The notes: generated from the sequence alone by a model not told the origin. A DNA stretch of 64,000 nucleotides from Micromonospora costi (GCF_003626655.1 NZ_RBAN01000001.1:1984001-2048000); one strand, 5' to 3'. Positions 54,477 through 63,381 are shown, counted from the stretch's first letter. Numbers and translations: made by a program.

Positions 54477-55028
54477 TCAGTGGCGACCCTCGGCGAACTC
54501 CTCGACGATCTTCGCGCAGAACGCCGGGAGGTCGTCCGGCTTGCGGCTGCTGACCAGGCCGTTGTCGGTGACGCACGGCTCGTCCACCCAGGTCGCGCCC
54601 GCGTTCGTGAGGTCGGTGCGCAGGCTCGGCCAGGACGTGATCCGCCGGCCGCGCACCACGTCGGCCTCGACGAGCGTCCACGGCCCGTGGCAGATCACCC
54701 CGACCGGCTTGCCGGCGTCGAAGAACGCCCGCACGAACCGCACCGCGTCCGGGTCGGTACGCAGGAAGTCCGGGTTCGCCACCCCGCCCGGCAGGACCAG
54801 GGCGTCGTAGCTGCCGGCGTCCGCGTCCGCCGCGGTGACGTCGACGTCGTACGTCTTCGACTGGTCCAGGTGGTTGAAGGACTGGATGGAGCCGGGCTTG
54901 AGCGACACCAGCTCGACCGTGGCGCCGGCGTTCTCCACCGCCTCCCGGGGCTGGACGTACTCGACCTCCTCGACACCGTCGGCGGCGAGGAACGCGATGC
55001 GCTTGCCCTGAAGTGTCGTCGCTGCCAT
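54477..55028 (-). CDS. DJ-1/PfpI family protein
   Basis: 183 aa. DJ-1/PfpI flavodoxin-like fold with GKRIAFLAADGVEEVEYVQP and the nucleophile elbow VICHGPWTLVEADVVRGRRI, Cys113 in CHGP. YDALVLPGGVANPDFLRTD is also characteristic. Members act as glyoxalases, chaperones or deglycases. GGAGACGATTCGAG upstream includes a ribosome-binding site before ATG 55028. It is divergent from the HldE-like gene. Confidence 0.93.
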   Translation of the reverse strand: MAATTLQGKRIAFLAADGVEEVEYVQPREAVENAGATVELVSLKPGSIQSFNHLDQSKTYDVDVTAADADAGSYDALVLPGGVANPDFLRTDPDAVRFVRAFFDAGKPVGVICHGPWTLVEADVVRGRRITSWPSLRTDLTNAGATWVDEPCVTDNGLVSSRKPDDLPAFCAKIVEEFAEGRH

Positions 55029-55184
55029 CTCGAATCGTCTCCTCTCCGGGGGTCCCTACGGATCGTTCCCGGGGCGCAACGGGCGAAACCCGGCATCCGG
55101 TGACCCGCACCACGGATGGCCGCAGCGGTGCCGGCCGGCGCGGGCCCAGGTTTGACCCATCGGGCCGGGGGGATCCCGGAAGGC

Positions 55185-57005
55185 ATGGCAGGAGCAGCAG
55201 CGGAACAGCGGCGACTCGCCAGCGTCGTGGAGAGCTGGCAGGGACGCCCCGTCCTGGTGATCGGCGACGCCATGCTCGACGAATGGCGGTTCGCGGAGTC
55301 CGACCGGCTCTGCCGGGAGGCCCCCGCGCCGGTGCTCACCCTGCGCCGGCGCATCAGCGCGGCCGGCGGCGCGGCGAACACCGCGGTCAACGTCGCGGCG
55401 CTGGGCGGCCGGGCCGTGCTGGTCGCCCCGGTCGGCGCGGACGTGGCCGGCGACGAACTGCACGACTGCCTGGACCGGGCGGGAGTCTGGGACCGTACCG
55501 TCAACCAGCACGGCCGGCACACCCCCGTGAAGCGTCGGATGCTGGCCGGCAGCCAGATCCTGCTCCGGGAGGACTCCGGCGATCCGGACGACGCGCTCGA
55601 CCCGGACGGCGTGCAGCGGCTGCTCACGGCGCTGGACTGCGCCACCGAGGAGCTGCGGGCCGCCGCGAGCGGGGAGCGCCCCACGCTGGTGGTCTGCGAC
55701 TACGGGCTCGGGGCCCTGCCCGCACCGGTACGCGCGTGGCTGGTGGCCAACCGGGAGCGGTACGCCACCGTGGCGCTGGACGCCCACGACCTCGCCGACT
55801 GGCGCGGCCTGGCGCCCACCGTGGTGACCCCGAGCTTCGCCGAGGCGACCCGGCTGCTGGCCCGAGCCGCCGGCGCGGCGCGTACCGGCGGTGGGGCCGA
55901 GCTGCACCTGGACCACCCGGACAACGACCCGACCGACGGCCCGTCCGAGCTGAGCGTGGGCGCGGCGCCCGGCGAGCGGACGTCGCGGGTGCAGGTCCCG
56001 ACGACCGGGGCCGCGACACGCGCCGACCGGACCGGCCCGACCGGCGAACCGACCCCCGGCGAGGACCGGGTGTCCATGACCGGCGACGGGCTCAGCGTGA
56101 CCGCCACCGGCGTCACGGTGAACGCGGAGGCCGGTGAGGGCGTCGACCGGGCGGTGCTGGCCGAGTCCCGCCTCGCCGAACTGCACGCGCACACCGGCGC
56201 CGACGTGGTGGCGGTGACCCTGGACACCGAGGGCGCCGTGGTCGGCGGGGCCGACGGCGAGCGCCGCCGCAGCCACAGCACGCCGGTGCCGGCCAGTCAC
56301 GCCGTCGGCGCCGGGGACGCGTACCTGGCGGCCATGACGCTGGCGCTGGCCGCCGACGCCCCCCTGTCGACCGCGGCGCAGCTCGCCCAGCTCACGGCCA
56401 CCATCACGGTGTCGGACACCGGGACGTGTGTCTGCCGGCGGGAGGATCTGCTCACCGCGCTGGAAGAGACGCCCGCCCCGGACGCCGGGCACCCGGTGCT
56501 GGTCGGCGCGGACGAGCTGGCGGCCATCGTGGACGAGCACCGGGGCGCGGGCCGCTCGGTGGTCTTCACCAACGGCTGTTTCGACGTGCTGCACCCAGGG
56601 CACGTGCGGTATCTGGAACAGGCCCGCCGGCTCGGCGACCTGCTCGTCGTGGCGGTGAACTCCGACGGCAGCGTACGCCGGCTGAAGGGCCCGGACCGCC
56701 CGGTGAACCCGGTCGAGGACAGGGCCACGCTGCTCGGCGCGCTGTCCTGCGTGGACCACGTGGTGGTCTTCGAGGAGGACTCACCGGCCGAGCTGATCAA
56801 GGCCGTCCGTCCGGACGTCTACGTCAAGGGCGGGGACTACCCGCCGGAGATGGTGCCCGAGGCGCCGCTGGTCCGCCGGCTCGGCGGGCAGGTACGCACC
56901 CTCGGCTACGTGCCGGACCGGTCCACCTCGCGGATCATCGAGCGCATCCGGTCGCACGGCCCGCAGCGGGAGACCGACCCGTCGCTGTCCCGCAAGCCGT
57001 CGTGA
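55185..57005 (+). CDS. HldE-like bifunctional sugar kinase/nucleotidyltransferase
   Basis: 606 aa. A PfkB-type kinase domain (about 1-425) carries the substrate region ISAAGGAANTAVNVAALGG and the catalytic VGAGDAYLAAMTLALA around residue 374. A nucleotidyltransferase domain follows from about 455: VVFTNGCFDVLHPGHVRYLE with the HxGH active site, then SDGSVRRLKGPDRPVNPVED and YVKGGDYPPEMVPE. Fusion of these two domains is HldE, which phosphorylates a heptose-7-phosphate and then makes the nucleotide-activated heptose. About 85 residues (236-320), rich in Gly, Asp and Thr, are inserted in the kinase domain. It overlaps the GT2 gene (GTGA). Confidence 0.9.
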   Translation: MAGAAAEQRRLASVVESWQGRPVLVIGDAMLDEWRFAESDRLCREAPAPVLTLRRRISAAGGAANTAVNVAALGGRAVLVAPVGADVAGDELHDCLDRAGVWDRTVNQHGRHTPVKRRMLAGSQILLREDSGDPDDALDPDGVQRLLTALDCATEELRAAASGERPTLVVCDYGLGALPAPVRAWLVANRERYATVALDAHDLADWRGLAPTVVTPSFAEATRLLARAAGAARTGGGAELHLDHPDNDPTDGPSELSVGAAPGERTSRVQVPTTGAATRADRTGPTGEPTPGEDRVSMTGDGLSVTATGVTVNAEAGEGVDRAVLAESRLAELHAHTGADVVAVTLDTEGAVVGGADGERRRSHSTPVPASHAVGAGDAYLAAMTLALAADAPLSTAAQLAQLTATITVSDTGTCVCRREDLLTALEETPAPDAGHPVLVGADELAAIVDEHRGAGRSVVFTNGCFDVLHPGHVRYLEQARRLGDLLVVAVNSDGSVRRLKGPDRPVNPVEDRATLLGALSCVDHVVVFEEDSPAELIKAVRPDVYVKGGDYPPEMVPEAPLVRRLGGQVRTLGYVPDRSTSRIIERIRSHGPQRETDPSLSRKPS

Positions 57006-57880
57006 ACCGCCCGCTGGAGCCGGGCGAGCGGGAGCAGTTCCGCGCCGACCGGCTGGTCGACGTGCTGATACCGACCCGCAACCGCCCCGCCGAACTGGCG
57101 GTCACCCTCTCCGGGCTGGCCGCCCAGGAGGGCGCGCCCGGGTTCGGGGTGGTGGTCAGCGACCAGTCCGACGGGGAGCCGGCGTACGCCCACCCGGCAG
57201 CCGCCACCATGGTCCGGGCGCTGCGTCACCGGGGGCACCCGGTGCTGCTCACCCGCCGGCTGCCACGGCGGGGGCTGGCCGAGCACCGGGCGTACCTGCT
57301 GGACGCGTCGACCGCCCGGTACGTGCTCTGCCTCGACGACGACGTCTGGCTGGAGCCGGGGACGCTGCACCGGCTGGTGACGGCGATCCGCGAGCTGGGC
57401 TGCGGGTTCGTGGGCAACGCGGTGCACGGTCTCTCGTACGTCGACGACGTGCGCCCGGAGACCCACGCGCACTACGAGGAGTGGATCGGCGCGCCGGTGC
57501 CGGAGCGGATCCGCCCGGGCACCCCGGAGTGGGACCGGGCGCAGATCCACCCCGCGGCGAACCTGCTGCACATCACCGAGAAGCTGGCTCTGCCGCCGGG
57601 CGCGTGGCGGGCGTACAAGGTGTCGTGGATCGGCGGGTGCGTGCTCTACGACCGGGCCAAGCTCGTCGAGTCGGGCGGGTTCGACTTCTGGCGCCGGGTG
57701 CAGGAGAAGCACCAGGGCGAGGACGTCGCCGCCCAGCTCGCCGTGCTGGCGCGCCACGGCGGCGCGGGAGTGCTGCCCAGCGGCGCGTACCACCTGGAGT
57801 CGCCCACGACGGTCACCGAGCGGGACGTGGAGGCGTGGGAGGTCGTCCTCGCCGACGAGGACGCCCCGCAGCCCGCCTGA
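57002..57880 (+). CDS. Family 2 glycosyltransferase
   Basis: 292 aa, GT-A fold. DRLVDVLIPTRNRPAELAVT is the nucleotide-binding strand, RRGLAEHRAYLLDASTARYV precedes the DDD motif in CLDDDVWLEP, and a later WIGGCVLYDRAKLVESGGFD plus EDVAAQLAVLARHGGAGVLP complete the fold. GTG 57002 overlaps the HldE-like stop. It is cytoplasmic or membrane associated, no transmembrane helices. Coupling to HldE suggests it uses the activated sugar that HldE makes. Confidence 0.88.
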   Translation: MNRPLEPGEREQFRADRLVDVLIPTRNRPAELAVTLSGLAAQEGAPGFGVVVSDQSDGEPAYAHPAAATMVRALRHRGHPVLLTRRLPRRGLAEHRAYLLDASTARYVLCLDDDVWLEPGTLHRLVTAIRELGCGFVGNAVHGLSYVDDVRPETHAHYEEWIGAPVPERIRPGTPEWDRAQIHPAANLLHITEKLALPPGAWRAYKVSWIGGCVLYDRAKLVESGGFDFWRRVQEKHQGEDVAAQLAVLARHGGAGVLPSGAYHLESPTTVTERDVEAWEVVLADEDAPQPA

Positions 57881-57893
57881 CCGCCGGTCGGGG

Positions 57894-59015
57894 TCAGGGG
57901 GCGCCGGGCTCGGGACGGAGCAGTTCCCGCGCCGCTTCGAGCACCTCGGCGACGGGCACGTCGGTGACGAACGAGTCCCGGTGCGGGCACTCGCCGTCGC
58001 CGGGGCGGTGCGGGTAGATCCCGGGCGTGCAGTCGACGCCGCAGACCGGGCAGTGCACCGTCCACGAGCTGATCGGGCGGTGGCGGCCGCGCAGCGGGCT
58101 CGCGGTGTTGATGAAGTTGCCGACCCAGAAGATCCCGACCGTCGAGGTCCCCACCGCCGCCGCCAGGTGCAGCGGCCCGGTGTCGTTGGAGACGACCAGC
58201 GCGCAGCCGGCGTAGCAGCCGGCCAGCCCGCCGAGGCTCAGCGTGCCGACCTGCGGTCGCAGCGGCACCCCGGCCGCCTCGACGACCCGGTCGACCAGCT
58301 CCCGCTCGGCGGGCGTCCCGGTGACCAGCACCTCGCACCCGTCGCCGACCAGCTCGCGGGCGACCTCGGCGAAGCGCTCGGCGGGCCAGCGCCGGCGGGT
58401 GTCGGTCGCACCCGGATGCAGCGCCACGCGCGGCCCGCGCGCCGGCCCGAGCACCCGCGCGGCCTCGGTCCGGTCGGCGTCGGTGACGGCCAGGGCGGGC
58501 AGGATCGTGGTGGCCGGTGCCCCGACGAGGGCGGCGACCTCCAGGTAGCGGATCACCTCGTGCTGGTAGTAGACGTACCGGATCCAGCGGTCCAGCGGCG
58601 GCGCGCTCTCCGTCCGCAGCCCGGCCGTCACCCGCGCGCCTAGCGCGGAGATCAGCGGGTTCGAGTTGGCGCCGCCCCCGTGAAGCTGCAACGCCAGGTC
58701 GAAGCGTTCCTTGCGGGCCCCGGCCAGGAAGTCGTCAAGGCTCGCGGCCGGCTCGTCGGGCTCCGGGTGGCGGATGCCGTCCGCCGGCGGCACCACGAGC
58801 ACCCGGTCCACCGGGCCGGGGCGGTCGCGCCACAGCTTCGCGTGCCAGGGCGCGCCGAGCAGCACGATCTCCGCCTCGGGGTACGCGGCGCGCAGCGCGT
58901 CCAGCGCGGGCAGCACGAAGATGAAGTCGCCGAGCGCGTTGGCGCGCAGCACGGCGATCCGCTCGACCTCGGGTACGCGCTCGGCGACCGGGCCGAGCAG
59001 GGACAGGGCGACCAC
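57894..59015 (-). CDS. Family 9 glycosyltransferase (heptosyltransferase-like)
   Basis: 373 aa, GT-B fold. The N-terminal ALRANALGDFIFVLPALDAL is typical of heptosyltransferases, and the C-terminal domain has VALHPGATDTRRRWPAERFA and VVSNDTGPLHLAAAVGTSTV, the ADP-sugar-binding region. It also has a Cys-rich end (HCPVCGVDCTPGIYPHRPGD). Converges with the GT2 gene, 13 nt apart, and starts 6 nt after the HSP20 stop. A GT9 beside an HldE-type enzyme is a strong sign of a heptose-type sugar. Confidence 0.87.
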   Translation of the reverse strand: MVALSLLGPVAERVPEVERIAVLRANALGDFIFVLPALDALRAAYPEAEIVLLGAPWHAKLWRDRPGPVDRVLVVPPADGIRHPEPDEPAASLDDFLAGARKERFDLALQLHGGGANSNPLISALGARVTAGLRTESAPPLDRWIRYVYYQHEVIRYLEVAALVGAPATTILPALAVTDADRTEAARVLGPARGPRVALHPGATDTRRRWPAERFAEVARELVGDGCEVLVTGTPAERELVDRVVEAAGVPLRPQVGTLSLGGLAGCYAGCALVVSNDTGPLHLAAAVGTSTVGIFWVGNFINTASPLRGRHRPISSWTVHCPVCGVDCTPGIYPHRPGDGECPHRDSFVTDVPVAEVLEAARELLRPEPGAP

Positions 59016-59021
59016 GCGGCC

Positions 59022-59570
59022 CTACGGCCGGTCGATCTCGCCGGCTGCGGTGTCGGGCCGGTGCAGCTCCCGGTCCGCGGCGGGATCGCCCGGAGCCGGC
59101 GTACGGCCGCCGAGCGGACCGGTGCGCGGCCCGGCACGGCCGACGGTGATCGTGCGCGGCGTGGGCCGGGCGGCGCGCGGCAGGCGGACGCGGAGCAGCC
59201 CGTGGTCCATGACCGCGTCGATCCCGTTCGGGTCCACGCGGGACGGCAGGTCGACGCGGTACTCGAAGCCGCGCGTCTCGAAGCCACCGGGGATGCCGTG
59301 GTCGGCGTTGACCTCCGCCTCGGAGCGGGCCCGTACGCAGAGTTCCCGGTCGTCCAGCTCGACCGCCACCTCCTCCGGTGCCACGCCGGGGAGCCGCACC
59401 ACCACCTCCCAGCCCTCGGCCGTCTCGCCCAGCTCCACGTCCGGGGGCCCGGACCGGCCGCCCACGAGCCGGCGCAGCTCGGCGCGGAGCGACTGGAGTT
59501 CGCCCATCGGGTCCCAGCCCTGCTGCCGGCTCAGCCAGCCGCGCCCGAACCCTCCGCCCTGGTCGCTCAT
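59022..59570 (-). CDS. HSP20-family small heat-shock protein
   Basis: 182 aa. An N-terminal arm (MSDQGGGFGRGWLSRQQGWD), an alpha-crystallin domain with PPDVELGETAEGWEVVVRLP and APEEVAVELDDRELCVRARS, then FEYRVDLPSRVDPNGIDAVM and DHGLLRVRLPRAARP, which contains the conserved L-x-V-x-LP motif. The C-terminus has a long Pro/Gly/Arg-rich tail. GGGGAGG lies 10 nt before ATG 59570. Its stop is 6 nt from the GT9 start, so the two are probably co-transcribed. Confidence 0.9.
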   Translation of the reverse strand: MSDQGGGFGRGWLSRQQGWDPMGELQSLRAELRRLVGGRSGPPDVELGETAEGWEVVVRLPGVAPEEVAVELDDRELCVRARSEAEVNADHGIPGGFETRGFEYRVDLPSRVDPNGIDAVMDHGLLRVRLPRAARPTPRTITVGRAGPRTGPLGGRTPAPGDPAADRELHRPDTAAGEIDRP

Positions 59571-59771
59571 GCCGGCGGCACCTCCCCTCGCCGCGCGACG
59601 ACGGATCGGCTCTCCATCTCCGGCCTCCACTGGTCGGTCCGCGCGCGTCGCGAAGGCGGTACCCCCGGCTCCGGCGGGCAAACCTGGCGCTGGCCGCGCT
59701 CACTAGGCTGGCGGTCGGGGTCGCAGGGTGGCGGCGCCGCCATCATGGTCAACGCCTCGGGGGAGGGTCAC

Positions 59772-60389
59772 GTGACGGTGGAGATCACGTCGCACGACGA
59801 ACTACGTGAACTGCTCGGTACGCCGAACGCGCGGGCGGCCAACAAGGAGCGCACACGCCTGCACGAGCGGGACCGGGAGTGGCTGGCCGCCTCGCCGTTC
59901 TGCCTGGTCGCCACCGCGGGGGCGGACGGCAGCTGCGACGTGTCGCCGAAGGGGGACCCGCCCGGGTTCACCCTCGTGCTCGACGACCGGACCATCGCGG
60001 TCCCGGAGCGCCCGGGCAACCGGCGGGCGGACGGCTACCGCAACATCCTGGACAACCCGCACGTCGGGTTGATCTTCTTCATTCCCGGGCGGCCCGACAC
60101 GCTGCGGATCAACGGCCGAGCCCGCCTGGTGCGGGACGCGCCCTGGTTCGACGAGCTGACGGTCAAGGGCCACCGGCCGGTCCTCGCCGTGGTGGTGGAG
60201 ATCGAGCAGATCTTCTACCACTGCGCGAAGGCGTTCCTCCGGTCCGAGTTGTGGAAGCCGGAGACCTGGCAGCCGGAGGCGCTCCCCTCCCGGGCCCGCC
60301 TGGTCAAGGAGGTCGAGGCGCCGGAGCTGGACCTCGCCGATCTGGAGCGCCACTACGGCCCCGGCTACACGCAGAAACTGTACGTGTAA
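59772..60389 (+). CDS. PPOX (MSMEG_1061-type) FMN-binding protein
   Basis: 205 aa from GTG 59772 with GGGAGGG 5 nt upstream. The N-terminus VTVEITSHDELRELLGTPNA and later SPFCLVATAGADGSCDVSPK, GDPPGFTLVLDDRTIAVPER, NILDNPHVGLIFFIPGRPDT are typical of MSMEG_1061-family flavin-binding split-barrel proteins. The C-terminal part includes YHCAKAFLRSELWKPETWQP. An in-frame ATG at 59745 is an alternative start. Substrate unknown. Confidence 0.9.
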   Translation: MTVEITSHDELRELLGTPNARAANKERTRLHERDREWLAASPFCLVATAGADGSCDVSPKGDPPGFTLVLDDRTIAVPERPGNRRADGYRNILDNPHVGLIFFIPGRPDTLRINGRARLVRDAPWFDELTVKGHRPVLAVVVEIEQIFYHCAKAFLRSELWKPETWQPEALPSRARLVKEVEAPELDLADLERHYGPGYTQKLYV

Positions 60390-60401
60390 GGGGCTCCCCC
60401 T

Positions 60402-60481
60402 CCCCGCGATCTTGCACTTTGTGCCCCTTAGATGCGGCTTTTACGCCGCTTTGCCGGGGCCGAAAGTGCAAGATCGCGGGG
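60402..60481. repeat. Perfect 19-bp inverted repeat upstream of the ArsR gene
   Basis: ccccgcgatcttgcacttt (60402-60420) pairs perfectly with 60463-60481; the 42-nt loop contains a second hairpin (gcggc / gccgc at 60435-60450). It follows the PPOX stop and precedes the ArsR operator. Confidence 0.9.
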
Positions 60482-60493
60482 GGTTGGCGGTTG

Positions 60494-60523
60494 CTAAAGA
60501 TATCTTTCTAAAGATAGCTTTAG
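60494..60523 (+). promoter_or_regulatory. ArsR operator: near-perfect 30-bp palindrome
   Basis: The 30 bp from 60494 to 60523 match their own reverse complement at 26 positions, and contain two direct copies of CTAAAGATA (60494-60502 and 60509-60517). A -10 TAGCTT (60515-60520) lies 6 nt before ATG 60527, inside the operator. AT-rich in a GC-rich background. It fits autorepression. Confidence 0.8.
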
Positions 60524-60526
60524 CTT

Positions 60527-61156
60527 ATGACGCTGCCCCGGGTGACGCTCACCGATCCGAAGGCGCTGCGGGGCTACGCCCATCCGCTGCGGATGTCCCT
60601 GATCGCGTTGCTGCGTGCCCAGGGGCCGACGACCGCCACCCGGGCCGCCGAACAGCTCGGCGAGAGCGTGGCCAGCTGCTCCTTCCACCTGCGACAGCTC
60701 GCCAAGTACGGACTCGCCGAGCGGGCGCCCGGCGCCGACGGCCGGGAGCGGCCCTGGCGCGCCACGGCCCTCGCCACCTACTGGGACGACGACTCCGACG
60801 ACCCGCAGGTGCGCGCCGCCACCGACGAGCTCAACGCGGCGCAGCTCGCTCTCTACACCCGCCGGGCCCAGGAGTTCCTCGCCCGCCGCCCCGAGGAGCC
60901 GGCGGCCTGGCGGGCCGTGACCGCGTTCTCCGACTGGCCGCTCCACGTCACGCCCGAGGAGCTGGCCGAGCTGGATGAGCGGATCGACGCCGTCCTGTCC
61001 ACGTACGACGACCGCATCACCGACCCCTCACGGCGGCCGGCCGGCTCGCGCCGGGTCAGCTTCGTACGCCTCGCCGTCCTGCCGCCACCGGCGGCCCCCG
61101 AGGCCGGCGAGGGCGAATCCGACCCGAAGAGGGCGGCTGACCGCGATGAGCGGTGA
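60527..61156 (+). CDS. ArsR-type winged-helix regulator
   Basis: 209 aa. RGYAHPLRMSLIALLRAQGP is the ArsR start, then ATRAAEQLGESVASCSFHLR as recognition helix, and QLAKYGLAERAPGADGRERP with the wing. A C-terminal helical domain of about 100 residues follows, unlike small ArsR proteins that end at about 110 aa. The Cys in SVASCSFH is single, so a metal site is unclear. ATG 60527 lies 3 nt after the palindrome. Its stop overlaps the MFS start by 11 nt. Confidence 0.89.
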   Translation: MTLPRVTLTDPKALRGYAHPLRMSLIALLRAQGPTTATRAAEQLGESVASCSFHLRQLAKYGLAERAPGADGRERPWRATALATYWDDDSDDPQVRAATDELNAAQLALYTRRAQEFLARRPEEPAAWRAVTAFSDWPLHVTPEELAELDERIDAVLSTYDDRITDPSRRPAGSRRVSFVRLAVLPPPAAPEAGEGESDPKRAADRDER

Positions 61157-62501
61157 CCCGCCCACCACCCCGGTCGTCACCCCCGCTCCCGACACGACCG
61201 CCACCACCCCGATCCCGACCGCCGCCGGCCCGATCCCGGCCCCCGCCCCACGATCGCTCCTTCATCGCCGGCTGCCGCGGTTGCTGCGCGAGGTGACGTT
61301 CCGGCGGTACTGGTCGGCGCAGACCGTGTCCTACTTCGGCGACGAGGTCACCACGCTGGCGCTGCCGCTGCTGGCCGTGCTCAGCACCGGCGCCGGCCCG
61401 GCCGAGATGGGCTACCTCACCGCCGCCCTGCTCACGCCGAACCTGCTGTTCTCGCTGATCGCCGGGGCCTGGGTGGACCGGCTGCCGTACAAGCGGCGAA
61501 TCATGGTGCTCACCGACATCGGCCGGGCGCTGCTCCTGGCCACGATTCCGGCGGCCTACCTGTTCGACCTGCTCACCATGCCCCAGCTCTACGCCGTGGC
61601 CTTCGCGATGGGCACGCTCGCGGTGTTCTTCGAGGTCGCCCGCGGTGCGCTCATCGTGTCCCTGGTGAAGCGGCCCGACTACGTCGAGGCGAACACCCTG
61701 ATCAACGGCAGCCGGGCGATGTCCCTGGTCGCCGGGCCGAGCATCGGCGGCGTCCTGGTGCAGGTGCTCACCGCGCCGATCGCCCTGGTCACCGACGCGC
61801 TGTCGTACGTCGTGTCCGCGTACTTCCTGGGGCGCATCCGGCCCGCGGAGCCGGCGCCGAACCGCGATGCCGGCCTGGGGATCGTCGCCGGTCTACGGTT
61901 CATCGCCCGGACGCCGATGATCCGGGCGATCCTGCTCGGCACGACCACGGTCAACCTGTTCAACTTCATGTTCGCCGCGCTGTTCGTGCTCTACGCCACC
62001 CGGCACCTGGGCCTCTCCCCCGGGCTGCTCGGCGTCGTGCTCGGCGCGGGCGCCGTGGGTGGCCTGCTCGGCGCGGCGATCACGGGGAGGTTCACGCGCC
62101 GGTTCGGCGTCGGGCCCGCCCTCCTGGTCGGGCTCGTGCTCTTCCCCGCGCCGCTGATCCTCGTCCCGCTGGCCGGTGGGCCGACACCGCTCGTGCTGGG
62201 CACGCTCTTCGCCGCCGAGTTCCTCTGCGCGGTCGGGGTGATGATGCTCGACATCGTGGCCGGCGCGGTGCAGACGGCGATCACCCCGGAACCGCTGCTG
62301 GCCCGGGCCACCGGCGTCCGGCGCACCATCAACTACGGCATCCGCCCGATCGGTGCGCTGATCGGTGGGGGCCTCGGGGCCGCCATCGGCGTACGGGAAG
62401 CTCTCTGGATCGCGACCGTGGGCGCGCTGACCGGCGTGCTCTGGGTGCTCTTCTCGCCCGTCCGCCGCCTGCGCGACCTGCCCGAACCCGCCGACGCCTG
62501 A
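61146..62501 (+). CDS. MFS exporter coupled to ArsR
   Basis: 451 aa. A Pro/Thr-rich N-terminal stretch of about 40 residues is followed by REVTFRRYWSAQTVSYFGDE (MFS_3 start) and about 12 membrane segments; AGAWVDRLPYKRRIMVLTDI is the loop 2-3 motif. ATG 61146 lies inside the last codons of arsR (11-nt overlap). Pairing with the ArsR gene and the operator in front suggests an inducible efflux unit. The substrate is unknown. Confidence 0.88.
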   Translation: MSGDPPTTPVVTPAPDTTATTPIPTAAGPIPAPAPRSLLHRRLPRLLREVTFRRYWSAQTVSYFGDEVTTLALPLLAVLSTGAGPAEMGYLTAALLTPNLLFSLIAGAWVDRLPYKRRIMVLTDIGRALLLATIPAAYLFDLLTMPQLYAVAFAMGTLAVFFEVARGALIVSLVKRPDYVEANTLINGSRAMSLVAGPSIGGVLVQVLTAPIALVTDALSYVVSAYFLGRIRPAEPAPNRDAGLGIVAGLRFIARTPMIRAILLGTTTVNLFNFMFAALFVLYATRHLGLSPGLLGVVLGAGAVGGLLGAAITGRFTRRFGVGPALLVGLVLFPAPLILVPLAGGPTPLVLGTLFAAEFLCAVGVMMLDIVAGAVQTAITPEPLLARATGVRRTINYGIRPIGALIGGGLGAAIGVREALWIATVGALTGVLWVLFSPVRRLRDLPEPADA

Positions 62502-62663
62502 CGGACGTTTGGCCCGGCGCCTCGGGGTACTGACTGTGCGGAGAACCCGGCGCGCCTGCGCGCCACCCCCGACATGGTTCGACGGACCCAGTGGGCCGAG
62601 GAGCGCGCGCCGCGAACAGCGGGACGGCGGGCCGCCTGACCCGACGGCACCCGGAGTCGGCGA

Positions 62664-62698
62664 TGTGGCGGTGTCCGGGACTGCCGGAGACCGCCACA
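62664..62698. terminator. Terminator between MFS and GNAT genes
   Basis: tgtggcggt (62664-62672) pairs with 62690-62698, and the inner tccgg/ccgga extends the stem after one mismatch. It lies in the 226-nt gap between convergent genes. The rest of that gap has no gene I can support. Confidence 0.7.
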
Positions 62699-62727
62699 CC
62701 GGCGGATTCGGGACCTCGCGGCGGCGC

Positions 62728-63381
62728 TCAGTCCGCTGGCGGAAGCCCGAACAACTCCCGGCAGGCGTCGAGGCCGTCGACGGTGACGGCGGCACGGTCG
62801 CTCGCCGCCCAGTCGCGCCGGCTCAACCGCAGCCGCTCCGAGACACGTACCTCGCCGTGCAGGACGTCCCGGCTGATCCCGTCGGGCTGGTAGCCCAGCC
62901 GCTTCGAAACCGCCAGCGGGGCGGGGTTGTCGGCGAAGGACTCGGTGACGGCGTACTCGGCGTCGAGGCCCGCGAACGCCAGGTGCAGCATGGCGGCCCG
63001 CATCTCCCGCCCGATGCCCTGCCCGTGGTGTTCCAGGCCGAGCCAGGACGCGCTCTTCACCTCACGCAGCACGGCGAAGTCACGACCGGAGACCTGCTGG
63101 ACGCCCACCGGACGGCCGTGCGCGAACACCGCCAGTTGCAGCGTCCACCGCTGCGGCGTCCACTCGCCGCGGGTCTGCCACTGCCACTGCACCACCCGCC
63201 GCGCCAGCTCCCGCGGCGGCAGGTCGGTCCACGGGGTCAGGAAGGGCCGCTCGTCGGGCCGGTGGACACCGTGTACGGCCAGGTCGGCGAGGTCGGCGAG
63301 CTCGTCGTCGGTCGGGAGCCGCAGCTCCAGGCGGTCGGTGCGCAGGCGCAGCCCCAGCAGGGGCCAGTGGTCGATCAGCAC
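62728..63381 (-). CDS. GNAT family N-acetyltransferase (RimJ/RimL-like)
   Basis: 217 aa from GTG 63381. It begins VLIDHWPLLGLRLRTDRLEL, and contains SWLGLEHHGQGIGREMRAAM with the acetyl-CoA Q/R-x-x-G-x-G/A loop, and ESFADNPAPLAVSKRLGYQP, the C-terminal region of RimJ/RimL-type enzymes. It might acetylate ribosomal or other proteins or small amines; the target is unknown. Confidence 0.88.
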   Translation of the reverse strand: MLIDHWPLLGLRLRTDRLELRLPTDDELADLADLAVHGVHRPDERPFLTPWTDLPPRELARRVVQWQWQTRGEWTPQRWTLQLAVFAHGRPVGVQQVSGRDFAVLREVKSASWLGLEHHGQGIGREMRAAMLHLAFAGLDAEYAVTESFADNPAPLAVSKRLGYQPDGISRDVLHGEVRVSERLRLSRRDWAASDRAAVTVDGLDACRELFGLPPAD

